15,935 bases of DNA from assembly GCA_049644305.1 (NCBI GenBank), contig JBARRQ010000166.1:1-15935 (forward strand). Direction: 5' to 3'. Source of the DNA: AC-32 sp049644305 (GTDB taxonomy: Bacteria > Actinomycetota > Thermoleophilia > Gaiellales > Gaiellaceae). A program made the translations under genes and the position numbers. The notes under the pieces are model-generated. The model had not been told where the DNA came from. It saw nothing but the letters and a program-made list of their open reading frames with translations, and ran no database searches. This document shows, piece after piece, positions 7,058-14,623 of the stretch. Each line of letters begins with the position of its first letter. Position 1 is the first letter of the stretch.

Positions 7058-7071
7058 GAGGTAGTGCCCAT

Positions 7072-7303
7072 ACGCCCAGTAAAGATGGACCAAAAAGTTC
7101 ACCGAGCCGGGTGCGCTTTCGTCCACCGCCTCCGCTGACCTTCCGCTTCCGCGTACTGCCTTCAGAGACTGCTTCGACCTACTCGCGTCCCTTGCTCGGT
7201 GCAGGCGGGAAGCTAGAGCTCCGAGGAGTCGCGCGCAAGAGGTCCGGGACGCCTAAGGTCGGAAAGTGCGAACGTTTTCTTCGGCGGGGCCGATTCGGCC
7301 GAG
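7072..7303. other. Intergenic stretch without a recognisable gene
   Basis: About 230 nt between the start of the small secreted Ig-like gene and the 3' end of the trp operon. Apart from a short hairpin at 7288-7300, I see no conserved coding frame, tRNA or repeat. The promoter of the Ig-like gene (minus) is at its left edge. Confidence 0.5.
7288..7300 (-). terminator. Short hairpin just after the last gene of the trp operon
   Basis: GGCCGATTCGGCC (plus-strand reading) can form a 5-bp stem with a 3-nt loop, 3 nt beyond the NYN stop codon. There is no T tract. It is the only candidate seen for the end of the operon and is weak. Confidence 0.3.
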
Positions 7304-7657
7304 TCACTGGTTGAGCACGCGAAGGAACGTCCCGCCACCGATCAGCCGGCCTGCATGAACGGCCGCCGCCTCGCGCAGCGCTCGGTCCGAGGTGACGAGC
7401 CAGGCGCCCTGGTAATTCGGAGCCTCGCGAATCAGCCAGTCGTCTGCGCTCTCCTGCCTGGTGCCGACGATGGTTGTCCGTTCGTCCAGTCGCTGGACAC
7501 CGACGACGCCCTCTGGGGCCTCGCCGTCGAAGACCAGCACGACCTCGTGGTCGTGGCGGTCGGCCCAGTCGATCGCGCGCCGGACAAGCTCTCGTTCCGG
7601 GACGTTGGGCCACTGCGATCGAAGGACGTTGCGCGCGTCGATCAGCACCGTCGCCAC
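7304..7657 (-). CDS. NYN-domain protein, predicted ribonuclease (YacP-like)
   Basis: 117 residues, GTG start at 7657 sharing one base with the TAG stop of trpA, so translation is probably coupled. The PIN/NYN fold is recognisable from its acidic motifs: LIDARNV (D7, N10), LVFDG (D44), ESADDWL (D72, D73) and VTSDRAL (D91). These cluster as a metal-binding site in NYN-type RNases such as YacP/Rae1, which cleaves mRNA on the ribosome in Bacillus. The protein is shorter than YacP and is essentially one domain. It is the last cistron of the tryptophan operon, an unusual place. The domain call is firm, while nuclease activity and any link to Trp metabolism are inference. Confidence 0.8.
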   Translation of the reverse strand: MATVLIDARNVLRSQWPNVPERELVRRAIDWADRHDHEVVLVFDGEAPEGVVGVQRLDERTTIVGTRQESADDWLIREAPNYQGAWLVTSDRALREAAAVHAGRLIGGGTFLRVLNQ

Positions 7658-8370
7658 TACGCGGGCACGATGCTTTCGTCGAGCGCGCGGCGGAGTGTCT
7701 TGACGTAGCGGGCAAGCGCGGCGGGGCCGCCCTCGGCCGCTTCGAGCGCGCTGGTGCCCACGACGATCCCATCCGCGAGTTCGCCGGCCGCTCGGGCCTG
7801 CGCCGGCGTCGAGATGCCGAAGCCGGCATAGAGCGGCAGTGCGGTCGCCCGGCGCGCCCGCTCGACCAGGCCTCCGAGAGCCGGGGAGAGCTCGTCGCGC
7901 GAGCCTGTCGTCCCGGTCAGCGTGACGAGGTAGAGCCAGCCGTCGGTCTGCTCGGCGGCGAGGCGGATCCGTTCATCGGTGGAGGTTGGGGCGACAAGTT
8001 GGACTCGACGGATCTCCGGCCGCTCACCTACGGGCAAGTCGGCGACGATCATGCTCGTCGCGCCGGCCGACCGGGCATCGGTGGCAAAACGCTCCCAGCC
8101 GTAGGCTTCGAGGAGCGACGCGTAGGTCATCGGCACGAGCGGTGTCGCCGGCAATCGGGCGCGCGTGGCCGCGAGCGTCTCGAGGCAGGCACCGGTGCGC
8201 ATTCCCTGCGCGAGCGCGCGCTCGGCCGCGCGACGGATGACCGGGCCGTCGGCGAGCGGGTCGGAGAAGGGGAAGCCGAGCTCCACCAGATCGGCTCCCG
8301 CCTCGACCGCAGCAGCCGCGAGCTCCGGCGTCTCCGGCCCGCACATCAGGTAGACGACGAGACTGCTCAC
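7657..8370 (-). CDS. trpA: Tryptophan synthase alpha subunit
   Basis: 237 residues, GTG start overlapping the TGA stop of the amidase gene by 4 nt (GTGA). It cleaves indole-3-glycerol phosphate to indole and glyceraldehyde-3-phosphate in the alpha2beta2 complex with TrpB. The signature ELGFPFSDPLADGP (30-43) includes catalytic Glu30 and Asp41. LVAPTSTDERI (124-134) and GFGIST near residue 188 line the phosphate and indole-glycerol site. It is about 20-25 residues shorter than typical TrpA, mainly at the N-terminus, which starts directly at the first strand (VVYLMCG). Uncommonly, it is separated from trpB by the amidase gene, but all junctions are overlaps, so it stays in the same transcript. 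Confidence 0.95.
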   Translation of the reverse strand: MSSLVVYLMCGPETPELAAAAVEAGADLVELGFPFSDPLADGPVIRRAAERALAQGMRTGACLETLAATRARLPATPLVPMTYASLLEAYGWERFATDARSAGATSMIVADLPVGERPEIRRVQLVAPTSTDERIRLAAEQTDGWLYLVTLTGTTGSRDELSPALGGLVERARRATALPLYAGFGISTPAQARAAGELADGIVVGTSALEAAEGGPAALARYVKTLRRALDESIVPA

Positions 8371-9287
8371 AGCCGCTCAAGCAGCGCCTTGTCGACCTTC
8401 GCCACGATCGTGTAGGCGGGATCGAAGACGTTCCCGACGTCGTAGCGGATGCGTTGGCCGAGCAGCGCCGAGCCCGCTCGGTAGTCGAGGCCGTAGTCCT
8501 GCTCGAGCAGCCGCAGCAGCTCGGTCGTCGCGTGCTGCACGGCCTGGTCGAGCGGGCGCGCATTGCCGACGGCCATGACGAACTGCCCGTCCTCGGCGCG
8601 CGGCCACCCGATTCGCTTGTCCTTTCGCACCTCGACGGTCAGCTCGACGTCCATCGAGACCTCGATCCCGGTACCGACGATCTCGCCGTCACCCTGGATG
8701 GCGTGCCCATCGCCTACGTGGAGCAGGGCGCCCTCGACGAAGACGGGGAGGTCGACAACGACGCCTTCGCGGAAGCCGCGGTAGTCCATGTTTCCGCCGT
8801 GCACCCACGAGGTCGCAGTGGAGATCGCCTGGCCGCCCGGAGGCGCGACGCCGAAACACCCGAGCATCGGCTCGAGCGGCAACTCGCCGAGTGACTCGAG
8901 ACCGGGCGGCGGATCTTCCAGCCGGGCTGTCGAGCGGTCGAGGTCGAGCTCCCACCAGTCGGGGTCGCGTCCGGAGTAGGCAAGCTCGTGGACGAAGTCG
9001 GGATCGACCACGTGCGGCGCGACCAGAGGCCCACTGAACCCGTGGGTGCGATTGGGTCGGATCCGGTCGAAGCGCACGCTGAGGGTGTCACCCGGTCCCG
9101 CGCCTTCCACGTAGAAGGGGCCCGTCTGCGGGTTTCCGCCTTCCGTGATCTGCTCGCCCGTGCGGTCGGCTCCGGTGGCATCTACGCACGACGTGCGGAT
9201 CGTGTCGCCGCTCTTCACACGGAGCACCGGCTCGTGCGAGCCGATCGCGACGTGGAAGCTCGTCGGCTCGAAGTCGTGAACGGTCAT
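8367..9287 (-). CDS. Acetamidase/formamidase family hydrolase inside the trp operon
   Basis: 306 residues from the ATG at 9287, which overlaps the trpB stop (ATGA). A longer in-frame start at 9335 would lie inside trpB, and the overlap makes 9287 far more likely. The FmdA/AmdA family signature is clear: GGNMD at 164-168, then LPVFVEGALLHVGDGHA, QGDGEIVGTGIE at 198-209. N-terminal EPVLRVKSGDTI and GPFYVEGAGPGDTL (56-69) also fit. Family members hydrolyse formamide, acetamide or similar small amides to ammonia and the acid. No signal peptide is seen, so it is cytoplasmic. It has overlapping junctions with trpB and trpA and so must be co-expressed with tryptophan synthase. Its substrate here is unknown; indole-acetamide or formyl-amides are possible but nothing in the sequence shows this. 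Confidence 0.88.
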   Translation of the reverse strand: MTVHDFEPTSFHVAIGSHEPVLRVKSGDTIRTSCVDATGADRTGEQITEGGNPQTGPFYVEGAGPGDTLSVRFDRIRPNRTHGFSGPLVAPHVVDPDFVHELAYSGRDPDWWELDLDRSTARLEDPPPGLESLGELPLEPMLGCFGVAPPGGQAISTATSWVHGGNMDYRGFREGVVVDLPVFVEGALLHVGDGHAIQGDGEIVGTGIEVSMDVELTVEVRKDKRIGWPRAEDGQFVMAVGNARPLDQAVQHATTELLRLLEQDYGLDYRAGSALLGQRIRYDVGNVFDPAYTIVAKVDKALLERL

Positions 9288-10396
9288 CGCGCCAGCACCT
9301 GTTCCAGATCCTTGTCGCCTCGGCCCGAGAGGCACACGAGCACGAGCTCCTCCTCGAGCTGCGCTACCCGCGCGAGGGCGTGCGACGGCTCCAGGGCCGG
9401 CACGATTCCCTCGGTGTGCGCCAGCCGTCTGAATGCGGCGAGCGCCTCCTCGTCGGAGGCAGAGACGTACTCGGCGCGCCCGCTGTCGCGCAGGAACGCG
9501 TGCTCCGGCCCGGCGCCGGGGTAGTCGAGCCCGGCTGAGATCGACTCGGCGTCGAGTACCTGCCCATCCTCGTCTGCCAGCACGGATGAGCGCGAGCCAT
9601 GCAGGACCGCCGTCCGCCCGGCGCCGAGGCTTGCCGCCCCGCTCGCCTCGACCCCGAGCAGCCGCACCTCGGCGTCATCGACGAACCCGGCGAAGAGCCC
9701 GATCGCATTCGAGCCGCCCCCGACGCACGCGACTGCGACTTCGGGGAGACGCCCCTCGGCCTCGAGCATCTGTTCGCGGGCCTCTCGCCCGATGATGGAC
9801 TGCAGCTCCCGGACGATCTCCGGGTACGGGTGCGGGCCCACGCAGGAGCCGATCAGGTAGTGCGTCGTCTCCACGGTCGTGATCCAGTCGCGGATCGCCT
9901 CGCTCGTGGCTTCCTTCAGCGTCTTGGTCCCGAACTCGACGGGTCGTACCTCGGCGCCGAGCAGACCCATCCGCTCGACGTTCGGCCGCTGGCGGCGCAT
10001 GTCCTCCGAGCCCATGTAGACGACGCATTCGATGCCGAAGCGCGCGCAGACGGTTGCCGCAGCAACCCCGTGCTGGCCGGCTCCCGTTTCGGCGACGACC
10101 CGCTGCTTGCCGAGGCGAACGGCGAGCAGCGCCTGGCCGAGCGCGTTGTTGAGCTTGTGCGCCCCGGTATGGAGCAGGTCCTCGCGCTTCAGGTAGAGCC
10201 GTTTGCCGGGGGCGAAGCGCTCCGCGAGGGTGAGCGGCGTCGGCCGCCCGGCGTACGAGCGCGCCAGCTCGTCCAGCTCTGCGCGGAAGGCTGGATCGGA
10301 CCAGGCTTCGCGCCAGCCGGCTTCGAGCTCGTCGAGCGCCGGGATCAGCGTCTCCGGGACAAACCGCCCGCCGTACTCGCCGTAGGTCAGCTGCAC
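9284..10396 (-). CDS. trpB: Tryptophan synthase beta subunit
   Basis: 370 residues from the GTG at 10396, chosen because VQLTYGEYGGRFVPETL is the usual TrpB N-terminus and GGAGG lies 7 nt upstream (10404-10408). It condenses indole with serine using PLP. HTGAHKLNNALGQ places the PLP lysine at residue 81. ETGAGQHG (103-110) holds the catalytic Glu and ammonia-site residues, and a GGGSNAIG motif binds the PLP phosphate. The start overlaps the trpCF stop by 10 nt. Slightly shorter than the usual 390-400 residues, it otherwise appears intact and is a TrpB1-type (alpha-dependent) protein by its motifs. Confidence 0.96.
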   Translation of the reverse strand: MQLTYGEYGGRFVPETLIPALDELEAGWREAWSDPAFRAELDELARSYAGRPTPLTLAERFAPGKRLYLKREDLLHTGAHKLNNALGQALLAVRLGKQRVVAETGAGQHGVAAATVCARFGIECVVYMGSEDMRRQRPNVERMGLLGAEVRPVEFGTKTLKEATSEAIRDWITTVETTHYLIGSCVGPHPYPEIVRELQSIIGREAREQMLEAEGRLPEVAVACVGGGSNAIGLFAGFVDDAEVRLLGVEASGAASLGAGRTAVLHGSRSSVLADEDGQVLDAESISAGLDYPGAGPEHAFLRDSGRAEYVSASDEEALAAFRRLAHTEGIVPALEPSHALARVAQLEEELVLVCLSGRGDKDLEQVLAR

Positions 10397-11550
10397 CGAG
10401 CCGCCTCCACGTACGCGCGCACGCGCGCGTGGTCCTTGATTCCCGGTGCCGTCTCGAGGCTCGAGCTCGCGTCGACCGCCCAGGGGCGGACTTCCGCGAT
10501 CGCCTCGCGGACGTTCTCGGGCGAGAGGCCCCCTGCGAGGACGATGCGCCCGTCTTCGGCGCGTGCCCGGTGGAGATGCGTGGGGTCGTCTTCTTCCTGC
10601 CACGGCCGGTCGACCACTCGGGCGACCTCCTGCCCGCCCCTGAGCAGGACGCCGTCGCGCGCCCGGTGGCCGTTCTCGCGCGCGTAGAGCTGGACCAGGT
10701 CGGCACCGGCGCTCGTGATCTCGCCGACGTGCACAGCAACCGAGAGCATCGTCTCTGGGACTGGTAGGACGCCGGACGCACGGCGCGGGGTCTCCTCGGC
10801 GAGCACGAATCCGGCCAGGTCGACGCCCGCCTCGGCTGCAGCTGCGACGTCGTCCTCTCGGGTGAGCCCGCAGACCTTGACCAGCGGCCGCGAGACCAGC
10901 TCGGCGAGCTTCGCCGCCGGGTCGGGCGCGCGCATCAGCGCGGAGCCGACCAGGATCGCGTCGGCTCCGGCGAGCTCGGCTTCGGCAGCCTGGGCCCGCG
11001 AGGCGATCCCACTCTCCGCGATCACGACCCGGTCGTGAGGAGCGCGCTCGATGAGGGCGAGCTGGGCTGCACGATCGATCGTGAACGTGTCGAGATCCCG
11101 GGCGTTGATCCCGACGACGGTTGCGCCGAGGTCGATTGCGCGGTCGAGCTCAGCGTCGTCGTGCGCTTCGACCAGCGCATCGAGTCCCAGTTCCTCCGCA
11201 GTGCCCAGCAGCCGGCGGCAGGTTTCGTCGTCGAGGTCTCTCAGGATCAGCAGTGCCGCATCCGCGCCGGCGCGCCTGAGCTCGACGAGCTGCTCTCCGG
11301 TGCGGAAGAACCCCTTCGCCAGGAGCGGCACGGTGGAGGTTGCCCGCGCCACCCGTAGATCCTCGACCGCCCCGCCGAAGCGCGCGTCTACCAACACGGA
11401 GACGGCTGCCGCGCCGGAACGTTCGAAGGCCAGCGCGAGCTGGGCCGGGTCGGCATCGACCCGCAGGTCGCCGGCCGAAGGCGAGCGGCGCTTCACCTCG
11501 GCGATGCCGGCAAGGCCGGGCCGGGCAAGTGCGTCGCGGAAGCGCCCCAC
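10387..11550 (-). CDS. trpCF: Fused indole-3-glycerol phosphate synthase / phosphoribosylanthranilate isomerase
   Basis: 387 residues, GTG start at 11550 sharing one base with the trpD stop (TAGTG). Residues 1 to about 218 are TrpC: IAEVKRRSPSAG (16-27) with Lys20, LLAKGFF (76-82) with Lys79, VEAHDDAEL (127-135), GINARDL (147-153) and AESGI (178-182) are the catalytic and phosphate motifs. The roughly 45 residues that precede KxSPS in most TrpC proteins are reduced to about 18. Residues 222-387 are TrpF: KVCGLT (225-230) with catalytic Cys227, GFVLAEETPRRA and a C-terminal VDASSSLETAPGIKD. The TrpF half is only about 165 residues (about 200 is usual) and lacks clear QLHG and GGTGxxFDW motifs. 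The two activities catalyse consecutive steps, isomerisation of PRA to CdRP and closure to indole-glycerol phosphate. Confidence 0.92.
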   Translation of the reverse strand: MGRFRDALARPGLAGIAEVKRRSPSAGDLRVDADPAQLALAFERSGAAAVSVLVDARFGGAVEDLRVARATSTVPLLAKGFFRTGEQLVELRRAGADAALLILRDLDDETCRRLLGTAEELGLDALVEAHDDAELDRAIDLGATVVGINARDLDTFTIDRAAQLALIERAPHDRVVIAESGIASRAQAAEAELAGADAILVGSALMRAPDPAAKLAELVSRPLVKVCGLTREDDVAAAAEAGVDLAGFVLAEETPRRASGVLPVPETMLSVAVHVGEITSAGADLVQLYARENGHRARDGVLLRGGQEVARVVDRPWQEEDDPTHLHRARAEDGRIVLAGGLSPENVREAIAEVRPWAVDASSSLETAPGIKDHARVRAYVEAARCS

Positions 11551-12574
11551 TACGCAGGAACCTCCGGCGCACGCGAGAACGCGATGAGCTCCTCGAGCCT
11601 GGCAGCCGCGGCACCCGAGTCGACCGCTTCCTGCGCCAGAGCGAACCCCTCGCGCAGGTCCCGGGCATGGCCGGCCGCTGCGACGGCGCCCGCGGCGTTG
11701 AGCAGGATCGCCGAGCGGCGCCCTCCGTTCTCTCCGGCGAAGACCTTCCGGATCGCGGCCGCGTTCTCGTCGGCCGAGCCCCCGCGAAGCTCGCGTGGGT
11801 CGCAGCGCGGGACGCCGAGCTCCAGCGGGTCGATCTCGCGTTCGTGGACGGTGCCGTCGGCGACCTCGCAGACGAGGTTCGGGCCCGTGGGCGAGAGCTC
11901 GTCGATGCCGCCGGCGCCATGGACGACAAACGCCCTGCGGGCTCCGAGCCGCGCGAGGACGTCCGCGACAGTGCGCACGAGCCCCGGCGCGTAGACGCCC
12001 ACGACCTGCGCGCGGGCGCCGGCCGGGTTCGTCAGCGGGCCGAGCACGTTGAACACCGTCCGCGCTGCGAGCTCACGTCGAACGGGCGCCGCGTGGCGCA
12101 TCGCCGGGTGATGTGTCGGCGCAAAGAGGAAGCCGAAGCCGAGCTCGTCGATCGAGCGCTCGATCCGGCTCGGTGGGAGCTCGAGCCGGAAGCCAAGAGC
12201 CTCGAGCACGTCGGCGGAGCCCGAGGCCGAGGAGACGGCGCGGTTGCCGTGCTTGGCCACGCCCGCTCCGGCGGCGGCGGCGACCAGCGCCGCAGCGGTC
12301 GAGATGTTGATCGTGCTCGCCCCGTCGCCCCCGGTGCCTGCCGTGTCCACGAGGTCGTCTCGGCTCGGGCGCACCGCGAGCACGTGCGCTCTCATCGCCT
12401 CCGCAAAGCCGCCGATCTCGTCCGCCGTCTCCCCCTTCAGCCGCAGCGCGACCAGGAGACCGCCGATCTGGGCGGGCGTGGCGGCTCCCTCCATCACCTC
12501 GTTCATGACGGCGCGAGCCTCGGCGCGGGAGAGATTGTGGCCGTCGAGCAGTCGGCCGAGAGCTTCGGTGACGT

Positions 12575-12578
<4 letters not shown>
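11550..12578 (-). CDS. trpD: Anthranilate phosphoribosyltransferase
   Basis: 342 residues, GTG start at 12578 overlapping the trpG stop (GTGA), with GGAGG 7 nt upstream (12586-12590). It transfers phosphoribosyl from PRPP to anthranilate. The PRPP-binding DTAGTGGDG (78-86) and the KHGNRAVSSASGSADVLEALG-type segment beginning at residue 109 are canonical, as is the later HHPAMRHAAPVRRELAART stretch leading into FNVLGPLTNPA. The length matches the family (330-345). A larger open frame extends upstream to 13337 but runs through trpG in another frame and lacks a matching domain, so I use the overlap start. Confidence 0.96.
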
Positions 12579-13134
<556 letters not shown>

Positions 13135-13138
<4 letters not shown>

Positions 13139-14367
13139 TGCCTGGCCTCCGCGAGCTCGATCGCGGTCTCGAGCGCGGCCAGCTTGCGCAGGCACTCATC
13201 GTGCTCTGCCCCGGGGTCCGAGTCGGCGACGATGCCGGCGCCGGCCTGGAGCAGGGCGACGCCGTCCGCGAGGACGATCGTCCTGATCGCGATACACGCG
13301 TCGAGCGCCTCGCCCGGCAGGGCATAGAGAACGGCACCGGCGTAGGGCCCCCGCCGGTAGCCCTCGAGCTCTGAGATGAGTTGCATCGCGCGCACCTTCG
13401 GCGCGCCGGAGACCGTCCCGGCCGGGAAGCACGCGCGCAGCAGATCGAAATGCGAGACCTCGTCCTGGAGCTCCCCGACGACCTCCGAGACGAGGTGCGT
13501 CACGTGCGAAAAGCGTTCGGGCTCGAGGAAGCGCGCGAGTCGCACGCTCCCGGGCCGGCACACGCGCGAGAGGTCGTTGCGGCCGAGATCGACGAGCATC
13601 ACGTGCTCGGCGCGGTCCTTCTCCGAGCCGAGGAGCCGCTCCGCGTCGCCCTCGCCCGGTCTGGTCGTCCCGGCGATCGGGTTCAGTGAGGCCGCGCGGC
13701 CCTCAGCCTTGACGAGGGTCTCCGGCGAGGAGCCGATGAGCGCGGGCCCGTCCAGCTCGAGCAGGAAGAGGTAGGGCGAGGGATTCACGCGGCGGAGAGA
13801 CCGATAGAGCTCGAGCGCGCTCGCCGAGGTGGGCCGCTCCGCACGTTGGGAGAGCACGATCTGGAAGGCGTCGCCCTCGCGGATGTGCTCCTTCGCACGG
13901 ACCACGGCGCGTTCGTACTCGTGCCGCGAAGGCAGCCGCCGGGTCGAGCCCGCGGCGGGTCGCGGCTCTTCCTCCGGGTCGGGCAGAGGGCCCGCGAGCA
14001 AGTCGGCCACGTCGCGGCTGTCGCCTGCGAGGACCTCCGCCATACCGAGGCCATGATCGAAGCGGACGAGCGTGTCCGCCACGACGAAACGGCTCCCTGG
14101 GAGGCCGCGCCCGTCTTCCGGGAGCGCGACGGTCGGCTCGAGCGCTGCGGCGTGGTCGTAGCCGAGGTAGCCGACGACAGGCAACCCTGATTCCTCCGCC
14201 TCGTCGAACCCCACCAGCCGCGAGCCGCACCCGACGAACGAGTGCCGGCCCAGACGGCCGTGCTCGACGGATTCGAGCAGGAAGCTCGCCCGCCCCCGCC
14301 GGCGCAGCCGGAGGTACGCCCCGAGGGGGGTGAGGAGATCGGTTGAGACAACGGTGAGTGCGTTCAT
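13135..14367 (-). CDS. trpE: Anthranilate synthase component I
   Basis: 410 residues, ATG at 14367. It converts chorismate plus ammonia to anthranilate and pyruvate, the first committed step. The feedback-site residues are present: LLES (30-33) and NPSPYLFLLE (195-204), so Trp inhibition is likely. PIAGTTRPG (230-238), HVMLVDLGRND (255-265) and FPAGTVSGAPKVRAMQLI (314-331) form the chorismate and Mg site. It is shorter than most TrpE (450-520), mainly in the N-terminal domain. The only Shine-Dalgarno-like sequence (GGAGGG) lies 17 nt upstream, inside the 3' arm of the attenuator hairpin, so translation start may be weak or depend on RNA structure. It is the first structural gene of the operon. 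Confidence 0.95.
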
Positions 14368-14370
14368 GTG

Positions 14371-14404
14371 TGCAAACGAAAAGACCCTCCGTCTGGAAGG
14401 TCTT
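14371..14404 (-). terminator. Attenuator terminator of the trp operon
   Basis: In the minus-strand RNA a 10-bp stem (14404-14395 with 14390-14381, one G-U pair, loop AGAC) is followed by TTCGTTTGC, giving a T-rich run TTTTCGTTT from the stem end. It lies between the trpL stop (14436) and the trpE start (14367), the position expected for a transcription attenuator. GAGCGGGG within trpL (14459-14452) can pair with TTCCGCTC (14414-14407), just upstream of the stem, but it does not overlap the stem. The exact antiterminator is therefore not resolved. Confidence 0.85.
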
Positions 14405-14435
14405 GTGAGCGGAACAGGATTACGTCTAGATCAGG

Positions 14436-14501
14436 TCAGGCGACGCTCCCGCCCCGCTCGTGGCGCCAGGCCCAGCCCCAGTTGTGCGAGAAGGAAGTCA
14501 T
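14436..14501 (-). CDS. trpL: trp leader peptide with three Trp codons
   Basis: This 21-codon ORF runs from the ATG at 14501 to the TGA at 14438-14436. The peptide begins MTSFSHNWGWAWRHE and ends RGGSVA. Trp codons lie at 14480-14478, 14474-14472 and 14468-14466, alternating with Gly and Ala, far above chance for a 21-residue peptide. The stop is 31 nt upstream of the attenuator stem. This is the classical arrangement in which ribosome stalling at Trp codons, when charged tRNA-Trp is scarce, decides whether the downstream terminator forms. No good Shine-Dalgarno precedes the ATG, and the promoter -10 box lies only 7 nt upstream, so the peptide may be translated from a leaderless mRNA. Confidence 0.9.
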   Translation of the reverse strand: MTSFSHNWGWAWRHERGGSVA

Positions 14502-14508
14502 CGCCTGC

Positions 14509-14538
14509 AGCGTAGGCGCAGCCGAGGGCGCCCGTCAA
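14509..14538 (-). promoter_or_regulatory. Promoter of the trp operon
   Basis: On the minus strand, TTGACG (14538-14533) and TACGCT (14514-14509) are separated by 18 nt, a good match to a housekeeping sigma factor promoter. The transcription start should fall about 6-8 nt downstream, at or within 2 nt of the trpL ATG at 14501. It faces away from the thiolase gene. Confidence 0.75.
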
Positions 14539-14610
14539 GAGGTGATGCGATTGCGCTGGTCGGCGGTTCCGCAGCCGAATCGGGCAAGTCGCAGGCCGGT
14601 TGGCCGTTGT

Positions 14611-14616
14611 TACCCT
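14611..14616 (+). promoter_or_regulatory. Putative -10 box of the thiolase gene
   Basis: TACCCT ends exactly 7 nt before the ATG at 14624, and no Shine-Dalgarno sequence is present on this strand, so a leaderless mRNA is likely. No convincing -35 hexamer is seen at 17-18 nt upstream. Confidence 0.5.
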
Positions 14617-14623
14617 CCTTTCG

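Noticed and set aside
8367..9287. Kynurenine formamidase (kynB) assignment for the amidase
   Set aside because: Bacterial KynB belongs to a different cyclase-like family, and the motifs here are those of FmdA/AmdA. No other kynurenine pathway gene is present.
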